Shown here in pieces: positions 8,030 through 16,662 of a stretch of 30,283 nt of DNA; position 1 is the first letter of the stretch; each line of letters opens with the position of its first letter. Origin of the DNA: a virus; IMG/VR virus record IMGVR_UViG_3300031602_000022, positions 1 to 30,283 of that record; one strand, given 5' to 3'. The notes below the pieces were generated by a model, which worked only from the letters and a program-made list of their open reading frames with translations, had not been told where the DNA came from and searched no databases. A program made the position numbers and the translations under genes.

Positions 8030-11000
8030 TTATTTCCATTGAGTAACTTCATATAGTCTATGTTTCATTGGGCCTAAAAACGGTAGACTTCCATAGAAAC
8101 TCTTCATCATCTTAGCATCATCATCTTCAAAGTAGCCTTCAGCTATCCTGTAGATTCTCTCCACAGTTCCTGCTGCAGCTGCTTCACTTGCAACGTTATT
8201 CCATGTCCACTCTGTGAAGTCTTTACTACTGTTACCATATAGTGGTAGTAGCATTGGACTTCCTATGATACGCTCACCAGTACCTATAAGTCCGGAAGAG
8301 TAGATCATACGTAAGACCTTATCCCTGTCTGTCAAGTAGGGTGACGGTCCTCCATACTTAAGCTCGTCTTTCATAGCCTGAGACAGGAATCCCATGAACA
8401 GCATTGTAGCTGCTGAAGCAAAGGTTGAGTATCGTAATCCCTTAGAGTACTTAACACCATCCCACAAACGTGGTAACTGGTTAGAAGTAAACGCTGAGAT
8501 ATAACCATTAAACTGAGTGAGTAACATTAGATGTTGGTTACTATACGGTATAGGTCTGTTGAATGCATCTGGCATAGGTACTGCTTGGTTAATGAACCGA
8601 CCAGCCCCTATCAAGAAGTTACGTTCCCATGTGGCCTGATCAGCCTGTGACAAACCATCCCAACCAGATCTAGACTTCAAGAAGTTATTGATACGGGTGA
8701 ATGAAGCTTTCTCAGAAGCTGTGAGCTCACGCCCATCCTTAACCTTCTTATTCAACTCTCCCATCCGCATTGTATCTTCATGCGTAAGGCTTGAGATATC
8801 AGGAAGACCTAGCATCTGGTTAGAGATACGGGTCATTGCTTCAACATCAATACCTAAGTCCTTAAGCATCTTACGTGATTCCATAAGCTCAGGTGTTGGC
8901 TCCTTGCCCCTGTAACTCATTATAATATCCATCTTATCAATCAAGAAGTCATTAAAGAATGCAGCTCGTATGTTACGGTGCATCTGTGTCTGATCTTGTA
9001 AGAAGTTAGACTTAAAGAATGCGTCTGCGATATGCTTAGTCAGCTGGTTAGTTTCAACCATACCTGTTGTGGTTGCTGCTCCTGTCTCTTGGAGACTAAG
9101 TCCGACCCTCTGGACAATAGTCTCAGGGGATCCAGCAAACATCCTACGGGGGTCTCCAGCTGAACGTGCATCAGGTTCCACCTTTGCCTTAGGTTTAACC
9201 TTAAGCCCTAGTTTCTCAGCTGCACCGGATACCCTAGTGATCTCACCAAGGTTAGTTGCGTAAGACGCAAGGGCTTTACCAGCTTGGTAGCCTGCAAGAC
9301 CTATGTTATCAACAATGACTTTACGTGGTACACCATGAAACAGTAGTCCAACCTCAGGGAAAGATGAGACAGCTGCCAGACCTAAGCCTTGCATTGCAGT
9401 AAGTAAAGTCAGATATTTCTGAGCTGTCTTCAAGTAGTAACTGTCTATGCGTTTGTAGTTACCTGACTCAGCATTGATAAGGTTACGTACATGGTATGCA
9501 GCCTCATCGAACTGAGCTGTAGCTTCAGCCTGACGTTGAGGATCATCACCTGCTTTAATCATAAGACCTTTGTATAGGTTACGGAAAGCCTGATCCATCA
9601 CCTCACCATTACGACCAAGGAACTTCATATGAGTCTGATATCGTGAAGACATACGAGACACTTCCTCAACGTTATTGAAGAAGTCTTGCTCAAGGAACTC
9701 ATCAAAGAGTGCATTGTCAGACAGACCGAGTGTACGTGATTCATATTCAGATGGTGTGATACCACCCTCCATCACGTTAAATTCCTTATTGTCATCTAAT
9801 ACTGTGTCATTGATGATGTTCTCAGCGATCTTAGTTGCTTGGTCATGTGTCATACGATACTCTTTGGAAAGTAACTGAATGAACCTAGCCTTATTAGCAT
9901 CTATATACTCACGCTTGAACCCCTTATGCCTGAACATGAAGTCTTGAAGGTTATGTATAAGACCCTTACCGGCCTTTGCATTAACCTCGTTAGTCTCTTC
10001 AAAGACCCTGTTAATCATTGCTTCGTACTTAGTCAACGAACCTTCCAAGGCTTCCCTGTTCTTACGGTACTTTGGATCTACCTTATCCCAGTTGATCTTA
10101 GACATAGCCTTACGTACACCCATGTTCTTCACACCCTCTCGGTTCTTACGACCTGTGATAGGTGCTAATACTTCTTTGTAGAAAGCATTAATCATATCGG
10201 ATGCATATATCTGCTTAGATGTAGAGCTACCTAAAGGGTCACTGTCAAACTGCTTATAGTGTTCAACTGCTTTACCTGAAAGAGTTTCATGTGAAGCCTG
10301 CTTAACCCTCTGGTACTCTGCAAAGTTACTTCCATGAAAGATACCATGCCTTGTGTAACCAAATACACTTAACAATCTGGCAGCTTCAACGTCAACCTCA
10401 GCCAGCTTAATCATTGCCCGTGATGCAGAAGACCTGAAGAAGTTCTGGGGGTTCTTTATGAATGCCCAGATATCTTTAGCTCCAAGGAATCCCTCGGGGT
10501 TGTTCTTCCTGTGGTCATTTGCAGCACCTTCCATCATACTATCTTTGGATGTCTTACGACTTCCGTCTTTATTGTATGCAGTGCCGCTGTAAGCTTCGTT
10601 ATTTAAAGCTTCTTTCTCAACACGACTACTTGCAGCAGCCTGTAAATCATCAGCCCATTCATCATTAGAACGTACCTTACCATGCTTCTTAAACTCTTCT
10701 TCTTCGGCATAGTCAAACTTAGTGTTGTACATGTCAGCCTTAGATGGGTCTAAGTAATCAGCAGTTGAACTCCAATCACCTACATCAAATGCAGTCTTGG
10801 GTATTGACAATGCGCCACCCATGATACCGCCAGCAGCTATTGAGTTTATCATACGGTTCTCAACTTCATCGAAGTTCCACTCTTTATCAGAGCCAATAAC
10901 AGCAGCTGTGTACTGTGTCATTTCCTGAAGTAGTTCCGTACTACCTTCAAATACAGCACCTCTTGAAAGCTGACCAGCAACCCTCTTAAATAAAGCACCC

Positions 11001-12352
11001 TTGACTATCTGATCTTGAGCAAACTTAAACCCATCTTTGGATAGTTTAGCAAGCTCTAGTTTAGCCATTGAAGCTATCTGCTTCTCAGCGGCAGCTTCTG
11101 TCATACCTTTAGCGGTTAGGTTCTTTATAAGTTCTGCCTTACCACTACCAGTCAGGAACTGAGAAGGACCTATGATACCCTTCAGTCCTAATCGATCAGC
11201 AACCATCATCAGTGCACCAGCACCAATAGCAAGTGGTAGGTTCTTAGTACCTATGTCACCTTCCATTTCATCTAAGACTAAGCCAGTGTACATCATACCT
11301 GTTGATGTTGCTCCTATGGCACCTACAGTGCCTACAACAGCAGCTCCTGCACCTAAGGCTCCAACCACAGGCGCAGCTGCCATACCTGCAACAGTCATTG
11401 TCATGTACGGTAGTGAAGACCCGAAGATAGTTGCAAGGTAATCTGTGGAGTCATGGAAAGAGGACCAGTCAACCTGAGTTATATCTGATTGAAGCATAGG
11501 CATCTCTGCCATTTCCCTCTCAGCTGTGGCGACATTAGATGCAAAGTAAGTCTCAGCATCTTCAAACCCAGCTTCATTAGCCAGCTTCCACATAACCTGA
11601 TCAAAGCCTTTACCGATACCCATCCATGAGACATCCCAGCTTGCACTCATTGGAGAGTACGCCATACCCTCCGAGTCAGCCCCATCCACACGAGTACGAA
11701 TACCCTTGTATAGATCTGGGTTAGCTGCGTACTCTTGCATGTTGAACGCCATAACCTTTTCAATAGGTATGCCACCAGAGTGTGCTGTCTCAGCAGAACG
11801 AAGTAACTTAGCAGCCTTCTCCCAATCTGATAACTTATCAAAGTTAGGGTCACGCATCTCACGTTGATATACACCACCCATATATACATCAGACCCATAG
11901 GGATCTGTAGTCTCCTTAGACTTACCCATATATCCGGGGAGTACCATACCAGATGCAAGTAGCATGTCTGATAATGCAACACCATCGGAGTCATATAGGT
12001 CACCCAGTGAACGATCATGTGTGTCAAGCTCGTCACCTGCGGATACCTTTGTGAATCCATTCCTAGTGGCAAGATCCCAGATGTATTGTGTTGCTAGTTC
12101 ACCACCAACTTCACCATGTTTAAACCCAGCATCATCACCTTGAGTAATTAACTTGCCAACCTCACGGGTATCAACGTTACCGACACGAACTCGTTGACCT
12201 GTCTTAAGGTTCTTAGCTGTATCTCCATCAATTAAGGCCCAATCGGAATCCCCAAGTCTATAGGAAGGTGCTTGAGATGATCCTACCTCATCTCCAGTTT
12301 TGTAATCTTCAAAAACAGAAGACAAAGCCTCCATCGTATCATCTCTAAGCAT
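8030..12352 (-). CDS. Giant ejection protein with N-terminal SNase-like nuclease domain (1440 aa)
   Basis: A predicted internal virion protein. Residues about 36-137 match the staphylococcal-nuclease fold pattern: IDGDT (Asp42, Asp44), RVRVGNVDTRE (Arg56, Asp61, Glu64) and HDRSLGDLY (Arg114). Arg56-Asp61-Glu64 has exactly the SNase Arg35-Asp40-Glu43 spacing, and Arg114 fits Arg87, so the active site looks complete. Residues about 305-361 and 371-390 form glycine/alanine-rich hydrophobic segments able to insert into membrane, as expected of a channel-forming ejection protein. An EGSTELLQE motif follows near residue 475. The C-terminal half is long and mostly helical. The start at 12352 follows AAGGAAT, three bases after the preceding stop. 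The whole-protein role is inferred from size and position between two other large ejection proteins; the nuclease call rests on motif spacing. Confidence 0.8.
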   Translation of the reverse strand: MLRDDTMEALSSVFEDYKTGDEVGSSQAPSYRLGDSDWALIDGDTAKNLKTGQRVRVGNVDTREVGKLITQGDDAGFKHGEVGGELATQYIWDLATRNGFTKVSAGDELDTHDRSLGDLYDSDGVALSDMLLASGMVLPGYMGKSKETTDPYGSDVYMGGVYQREMRDPNFDKLSDWEKAAKLLRSAETAHSGGIPIEKVMAFNMQEYAANPDLYKGIRTRVDGADSEGMAYSPMSASWDVSWMGIGKGFDQVMWKLANEAGFEDAETYFASNVATAEREMAEMPMLQSDITQVDWSSFHDSTDYLATIFGSSLPYMTMTVAGMAAAPVVGALGAGAAVVGTVGAIGATSTGMMYTGLVLDEMEGDIGTKNLPLAIGAGALMMVADRLGLKGIIGPSQFLTGSGKAELIKNLTAKGMTEAAAEKQIASMAKLELAKLSKDGFKFAQDQIVKGALFKRVAGQLSRGAVFEGSTELLQEMTQYTAAVIGSDKEWNFDEVENRMINSIAAGGIMGGALSIPKTAFDVGDWSSTADYLDPSKADMYNTKFDYAEEEEFKKHGKVRSNDEWADDLQAAASSRVEKEALNNEAYSGTAYNKDGSRKTSKDSMMEGAANDHRKNNPEGFLGAKDIWAFIKNPQNFFRSSASRAMIKLAEVDVEAARLLSVFGYTRHGIFHGSNFAEYQRVKQASHETLSGKAVEHYKQFDSDPLGSSTSKQIYASDMINAFYKEVLAPITGRKNREGVKNMGVRKAMSKINWDKVDPKYRKNREALEGSLTKYEAMINRVFEETNEVNAKAGKGLIHNLQDFMFRHKGFKREYIDANKARFIQLLSKEYRMTHDQATKIAENIINDTVLDDNKEFNVMEGGITPSEYESRTLGLSDNALFDEFLEQDFFNNVEEVSRMSSRYQTHMKFLGRNGEVMDQAFRNLYKGLMIKAGDDPQRQAEATAQFDEAAYHVRNLINAESGNYKRIDSYYLKTAQKYLTLLTAMQGLGLAAVSSFPEVGLLFHGVPRKVIVDNIGLAGYQAGKALASYATNLGEITRVSGAAEKLGLKVKPKAKVEPDARSAGDPRRMFAGSPETIVQRVGLSLQETGAATTTGMVETNQLTKHIADAFFKSNFLQDQTQMHRNIRAAFFNDFLIDKMDIIMSYRGKEPTPELMESRKMLKDLGIDVEAMTRISNQMLGLPDISSLTHEDTMRMGELNKKVKDGRELTASEKASFTRINNFLKSRSGWDGLSQADQATWERNFLIGAGRFINQAVPMPDAFNRPIPYSNQHLMLLTQFNGYISAFTSNQLPRLWDGVKYSKGLRYSTFASAATMLFMGFLSQAMKDELKYGGPSPYLTDRDKVLRMIYSSGLIGTGERIIGSPMLLPLYGNSSKDFTEWTWNNVASEAAAAGTVERIYRIAEGYFEDDDAKMMKSFYGSLPFLGPMKHRLYEVTQWK
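11942..12247 (-). other. SNase-like (thermonuclease) domain within the 1440-aa ejection protein
   Basis: This covers codons 36-137. The metal-binding and catalytic positions of staphylococcal nuclease (Asp21, Arg35, Asp40, Glu43, Arg87) have counterparts at Asp44, Arg56, Asp61, Glu64 and Arg114. The terminal helix-like segment ALSDMLLASGMV corresponds to the family's 'VNEALVRQGLA' region. Between the two halves there is the usual helical stretch (ELATQYIWDLATRNGF). Confidence 0.75.
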
Positions 12353-12355
12353 ATT

Positions 12356-14701
12356 CTATTCCTTCTTATTGCTCGGCATAATGCCAAGATCTGTGTATAC
12401 ATTTATATTAAGACTTGCATAACTGCTGTGCTGCCTGCCCGGATCTGTAGAAGAGGCCAGCCACATGATGAAAGGTGAGGACATGTTAGAGTCCTTAGCC
12501 TGCTTCTTCCAGAAGTCCATGTGTTTCGGAGGTATTGCTTGGAAGCTCTTGTTAAGTTGTATGAGGATGTGAGACTTAGTAGCTTCAGTTTTCATAACGT
12601 ATTTTAACTCTTCCTTCTGATCCTCTGTGACAGTTTTTAAATCATTAGCCTTAGATATAATAACATTCTGCTCTCCATGAATCTTATTAAGTCTCTCTGA
12701 TAGTATGTTCATTGCCTCTGTGCCAACAACCTTACCCTCTGAGTGATAGATAGACTTAGGTACTTGCACCACACCTGAGGTTATCATTGCCCGATCTAAG
12801 TGACCCATCAATGAAGCTATCTTAACTTCCTCACCATTAGCAACAGCTGAGGAGTACGACTCCATAGCTCGTCTGAGCATTGGAATACTCTTCTCAAGTC
12901 CATCAATGCCATAGGAGTCAGTGTAAGAGTCAACCATCTGTTGTGACAGACCAGCTTCTTGGAACATCTGAGTTACTTTAGCTACGTTACCTTTGTCATA
13001 CATACCCTCACCATCCGCATTCTTGGTTTGAGTATTCAACCTGTTCAATATCTGATCTTGGATCCTATTGACACTGTCTGTTGCATCTAGCTTACGAGTC
13101 TGACGATCCTTCTCACCTGTAGCAGCAGGTCTCCATCCTGTCTTAGAGACATCAATAGTACCTAGCTTAGGGTGGTTAAGGGACTTACCGTTCTTGGATG
13201 CGTACACCTTCTGGAAGTTACCATACTTGTCAACATAGTTAACAGTCTTAGACATATCAACAGCATCGTTTTCAGCAGCCTTAGCTGTTGCAGTCTGATC
13301 AAGCAAGTCTGCGTCAGCTTGGTTATCCCAACCTTTGAGTAACACCTGACCGGCAGCCATACCTGAACCACTAGCTGAGTAGCCCATAAGACGAGAACCC
13401 ATGTAGTATACAAATGCATTCTGGATAGCCTTGTCATCCCACAGTTCACCCAGTGCATTGACAGCACCTTCCATCATGTCTTTGAATGGGATACCATCAA
13501 TCAATCCTGCAAAGAAACTTGTAACGGTGTTAGTAACTTCTTCCTCATCTTCCTCATCTACAGTCTGGAAAGACCTTAATTGATCAGGCGTCAGTCCAGA
13601 GGCTAGTTTGATAACTTTATCTACAGAATTTTTATCTTCTTCCGGGAGGTTATCAATAGCCTTCTGTTCAGCTTGTTGCTTTTGTATCAACGAGATGTCA
13701 TTCAGTTTAGCCTCCAACTCCCCCTTAACTCGGAACAAGCCGGAGCCTTCAGCATCTGATTTAGCCATAGCTGCGTTAGCAGGTCCATATCTTTCAAAGG
13801 TTTGAGCTATCTGGCGGTTGATATTGTCTAACTCTTCTTGAGTTGCTGCTGCAGATTCACCATAGGCATCACCTGCGGAAGCCTTAACGTCTGCAAGATT
13901 CTTCTCAGCACCAGCAATCATCTCTGGGCTTGCGTCAACCTCACGCATAATCTTTAAGTTCTCTTCAGCAACAGCGATAGCCTGTGTACTTTCCTTGTCA
14001 TATTCTGACTGTGTGAGATCTAACTCATTTCTGACATCCCAAGTACTACTTACGAATCCCTCTGTACCATTCGCCCACGCCCACATCTCTGTCTTTTCAA
14101 GATCCTCAGGTCTTCCGAGATTCTCTGAAGTTAAGGCCGCAAGCACCGGGTTAGCTACCTTAGTTACAGTACTAAGTGGTTTAAGTATTGAGCTCAGTGC
14201 TGGATACTTCACCGGTACTGGCTTGCCAAGGTTAGTTAAAACCTTCTTCCACTTACTCTTTGTCTTGTCCCATTCGTATCCTTCAGGTTTAGGTATCTTA
14301 TTACCACTGGAGTCTGTGAATGTTGTCTTAGATCCGAGTACCTTACGACCATTCACATCTAGCTTAGCTTTCTCAGCAGCTTGCGCATTAGGCCCTAAGT
14401 TCCTACGTACAGGTGTGTTGGTTTTCTTAGGTGGTGGTGGGGTTGACTTAGCACTGGCAGCTTTTGCAGCATCTAGTGTTGTCTTACGGGCAGGCTGTGG
14501 ACGTCCAGTGCCACTATCCACTTTAGCTGCTGCTCGTGCTCGTGCTTGCTCCTCAGCGTATGTAGGTACTCTTGCTCTCTCCGGTGGAACATTTGCTCTT
14601 TCCCGTGGAACATTCGACTCTGAATGAGCCTCCATAGGTGGACCATCATATAGATTACCACCTCCAAAAAGAAGCCCTAGTTGTTCAATTAATCCACTCA
14701 T
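12356..14701 (-). CDS. Large internal virion / ejection protein (781 aa)
   Basis: Third of the three large proteins at the end of the late operon, in the place of T7 gp15-like proteins. The first 130 residues are basic, proline- and alanine-rich and probably unfolded, with a short internal repeat (VPRERANVPPERARVP) and PPPPKK. Residues about 200-360 are predicted helical or coiled coil, rich in Ala, Glu and Gln. An acidic patch DEEDEEE follows, then a hydrophobic stretch (FFAGLIDGIPF and QNAFVYYMGSRLMGYSASG) and a second helical region. No enzymatic motif is seen. Start ATG 14701 overlaps the previous stop (TAATG), with GGAGGAAAG just upstream. Assignment is by size, composition and position. 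Confidence 0.7.
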   Translation of the reverse strand: MSGLIEQLGLLFGGGNLYDGPPMEAHSESNVPRERANVPPERARVPTYAEEQARARAAAKVDSGTGRPQPARKTTLDAAKAASAKSTPPPPKKTNTPVRRNLGPNAQAAEKAKLDVNGRKVLGSKTTFTDSSGNKIPKPEGYEWDKTKSKWKKVLTNLGKPVPVKYPALSSILKPLSTVTKVANPVLAALTSENLGRPEDLEKTEMWAWANGTEGFVSSTWDVRNELDLTQSEYDKESTQAIAVAEENLKIMREVDASPEMIAGAEKNLADVKASAGDAYGESAAATQEELDNINRQIAQTFERYGPANAAMAKSDAEGSGLFRVKGELEAKLNDISLIQKQQAEQKAIDNLPEEDKNSVDKVIKLASGLTPDQLRSFQTVDEEDEEEVTNTVTSFFAGLIDGIPFKDMMEGAVNALGELWDDKAIQNAFVYYMGSRLMGYSASGSGMAAGQVLLKGWDNQADADLLDQTATAKAAENDAVDMSKTVNYVDKYGNFQKVYASKNGKSLNHPKLGTIDVSKTGWRPAATGEKDRQTRKLDATDSVNRIQDQILNRLNTQTKNADGEGMYDKGNVAKVTQMFQEAGLSQQMVDSYTDSYGIDGLEKSIPMLRRAMESYSSAVANGEEVKIASLMGHLDRAMITSGVVQVPKSIYHSEGKVVGTEAMNILSERLNKIHGEQNVIISKANDLKTVTEDQKEELKYVMKTEATKSHILIQLNKSFQAIPPKHMDFWKKQAKDSNMSSPFIMWLASSTDPGRQHSSYASLNINVYTDLGIMPSNKKE

Positions 14702-15387
14702 TACTTTCCTCCTGCTCCACCCTTACCACCAGCAACATTACCTGTGCTTTGGTTGGGGAGTCCTATTGGGTTGCCATTGCCAGACAGCACTGGGCTACCT
14801 GCAGTATCCCTTAGGACATTAGCAGCTGGTGCTTGTGGTGCATAGTTAGGTCTTGTCATTGGACCAGTTGTTGGTCGTGTAAGGTCTACAAATGCTGGAT
14901 CAAATGAGGGTATTGTTGCCTCTTGATAATCATATGCAGGTGGTGGTGTGAACACACTAGGGTACGTACCATTAACAATCTGATCTGGAACACGAACTGT
15001 AGGGTCAATAGCCGGAGTCAAGCCACCATTGAGTGCTGATAACTTCTCAAGGACACGTTGGTCTGCATTCATTGGTGCTGTGTACTCCATTGGAATAGCA
15101 GCAGGTTCCCTACCATCTAATGCAACAGCTTGGCTGTACATGTCAGGTGGTACTCGACTATCAAGTGCAACAGCTTGCTGGTACATATCTGGAGTTTTAT
15201 CTAATGCAGCAGCTCTTTGGTCTGCTTCCATCAATGCCATTTGTTGTTCAAGGTTGAACACTGGACTAGGGACACGGAACCCAGAGTCGAATGGAATCTT
15301 AACACCATTCTTATACTTAGAGGTCGCAGGGCGTACCTGTGTGTCATTACTTACTTTAGCGAAGTAATCTTCAATCTTCTTTGTCAT
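14701..15387 (-). CDS. Proline-rich virion-associated protein of unknown function (228 aa)
   Basis: The first 35 residues are charged (KKIEDYFAKV). A helical segment follows, and then a tandem motif appears twice in a row: PDMYQQAVALD and PDMYSQAVALD near residues 65-93. The remainder is Pro/Ala/Asn-rich, ending GGKGGAGGK. There is no signal peptide or membrane segment. The start at 15387 follows GGAGATTAAGAAG, and the gene is coupled by TAATG to the 781-residue gene downstream. Placed between the lytic transglycosylase and the large ejection proteins, it is probably a minor internal virion protein; no family is recognised. Confidence 0.65.
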   Translation of the reverse strand: MTKKIEDYFAKVSNDTQVRPATSKYKNGVKIPFDSGFRVPSPVFNLEQQMALMEADQRAAALDKTPDMYQQAVALDSRVPPDMYSQAVALDGREPAAIPMEYTAPMNADQRVLEKLSALNGGLTPAIDPTVRVPDQIVNGTYPSVFTPPPAYDYQEATIPSFDPAFVDLTRPTTGPMTRPNYAPQAPAANVLRDTAGSPVLSGNGNPIGLPNQSTGNVAGGKGGAGGK

Positions 15388-15391
15388 CTTC

Positions 15392-16144
15392 TTAATCTCC
15401 AGTTATTGTAGCCCAGAAGGACTCAAACTTATCTTTATGTTTCTTAGGTATCCTTTCTGTCACTTCTCTCTGAGGTTTACCACTCTGATCACCGCCAAAG
15501 ATACTATTAATGAAGTCATTAACAGGACTGAGAAACCCAGCATCAGCTTGTGGAGGAGCCTCCTGCGTTTGTTGAGGTACTTGTTGAGATACTTGCTGCG
15601 TCTGCAACTGCTGACCAACTTGTATACTATTGATATCTTGTATTGAATTCAAACTTGCCAATTGCTGCACAGTCATCCCTGCATCGTTAGCTATCTTAGT
15701 CAGGTTGTCACCTGATTGAACTGTATACTGTTGACTATTAACTTGAGGTACTGGTTCTTCAATCGGTACTGGGACTGACCCTTCAGGTCTCCATCCAAAC
15801 TGATCGAACTTACCAACATACTCTGAGGTCTCCGGTGGCATCTCTGTGAGATCACCACTAATAAACTTAAGCATGTTACCCGGACCCCAGTTGTAGGCTT
15901 GTAGTGTCTGCGTAGGTGTCCAGTCATACTGACGCTGCATACCAGCTAGGTAATCCCCAGCAGCCTTACGGGCCTGAACTGGATCTAACGGGTCAAAGGC
16001 TTTAACACCATAACCCATGTCACTTACATACTGAGGCATGAATTGGTACTCACCTACAGCTCCTGCTGGAGAAACTGCGTCATTGTTTCCACTAGATTCT
16101 ACCATACGGAGAGCATCAAGTAGCTCTGGGGTTATCCAACTCAT
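15392..16144 (-). CDS. Lytic transglycosylase with LysM domain (virion or lysis muramidase)
   Basis: Cleaves peptidoglycan. Residues 1-115 are an SLT-type transglycosylase domain: catalytic Glu16 in MVESSGN, then GAVGEYQFMP, and AYNWGPGN near residue 85. Residues about 139-181 are a LysM peptidoglycan-binding motif (YTVQSGDNLTKIA ... INSIQVGQQL). A glutamine-rich linker and a basic C-terminus follow. There is no signal peptide. In T7 this activity is part of gp16; here it is a separate 250-residue gene set among ejection-protein genes, which suggests it enters the envelope with the virion to open the wall. It is also the only peptidoglycan hydrolase seen in the window, so it might serve host lysis too. 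The start follows AAAGGAAA. Confidence 0.9.
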   Translation of the reverse strand: MSWITPELLDALRMVESSGNNDAVSPAGAVGEYQFMPQYVSDMGYGVKAFDPLDPVQARKAAGDYLAGMQRQYDWTPTQTLQAYNWGPGNMLKFISGDLTEMPPETSEYVGKFDQFGWRPEGSVPVPIEEPVPQVNSQQYTVQSGDNLTKIANDAGMTVQQLASLNSIQDINSIQVGQQLQTQQVSQQVPQQTQEAPPQADAGFLSPVNDFINSIFGGDQSGKPQREVTERIPKKHKDKFESFWATITGD

Positions 16145-16156
16145 ATCTGTTTCCTT

Positions 16157-16660
16157 TTATTTTCCTGAGTTAGCTGCAAGTAGTCCAGCACCGATTAACA
16201 CTGGTATACCAAAGGGACCCAGTGCAGCTGCTGCAGGGGCTACTGAAGCTAATGCTCCACCTGCTGTACCAGCGGTTGCTGCTAGTCCAGTGGTACCTGC
16301 TGCTGAGGCAACTACAGGTGCAGCTAGAGCTGATGAGCCCATTACTGCCTGTGCTGCTCCGGGAGCTAAGGTACCACCTGTAGATGCTGCAAGTTCTGCC
16401 ATACCTGCTGCTTGTGGTGCTGAGATAGCTGCTGTAGGTGCTGCTGTCAATGCTGCCCACTTGTTAGCTACACTGTCAGTCATTGCTGTACCCATCTTAC
16501 CAGCTGCTTCAGAACCCATAGCTTTATTAAAGACACTGGGTGCTAGTTGCTGGGTTAATCCGGGTTGTTCTGCCTGTGGTTGTGGTGCAGGTACACCCGG
16601 AAGCTGAGGGGCTCCCTGCTTCTTCTCCATCTGTGGAGCAAAGGGGTTAAATCCTGCCAT
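16157..16660 (-). CDS. Alanine/glycine-rich hydrophobic virion-associated protein (167 aa)
   Basis: The N-terminal 45 residues are Pro/Gln-rich. From about residue 75 on the protein is almost only Ala, Gly, Ser, Thr, Pro and Val, ending in a membrane-like segment (GPFGIPVLIGAGLLAA). This small-residue hydrophobic composition is typical of phage ejection components that line or insert into membrane, but no family is recognised. The gene lies two bases after the 235-residue gene, with GGGGGTAAG as a likely ribosome site, and before the transglycosylase. An ejection role is inference from position. Confidence 0.65.
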   Translation of the reverse strand: MAGFNPFAPQMEKKQGAPQLPGVPAPQPQAEQPGLTQQLAPSVFNKAMGSEAAGKMGTAMTDSVANKWAALTAAPTAAISAPQAAGMAELAASTGGTLAPGAAQAVMGSSALAAPVVASAAGTTGLAATAGTAGGALASVAPAAAALGPFGIPVLIGAGLLAANSGK

Positions 16661-16662
16661 AA

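Noticed and set aside
13995-14627. A 210-codon open frame on the plus strand opposite the 781-residue gene
   Set aside because: It lies wholly antisense to a well-supported gene, has low-complexity shadow composition, and there is no promoter or family match.
16038-16607. A 189-codon alanine/proline-rich open frame on the plus strand
   Set aside because: It is the mirror of the Ala/Gly-rich 167-residue gene and the transglycosylase start; codon bias of GCT/GCA-rich genes opens the opposite strand.
16157-16660. Possible bacteriocin or toxin because of the Gly/Ala-rich hydrophobic end
   Set aside because: There is no leader or immunity gene, and the gene is embedded between virion ejection genes; a membrane-active ejection component is simpler.
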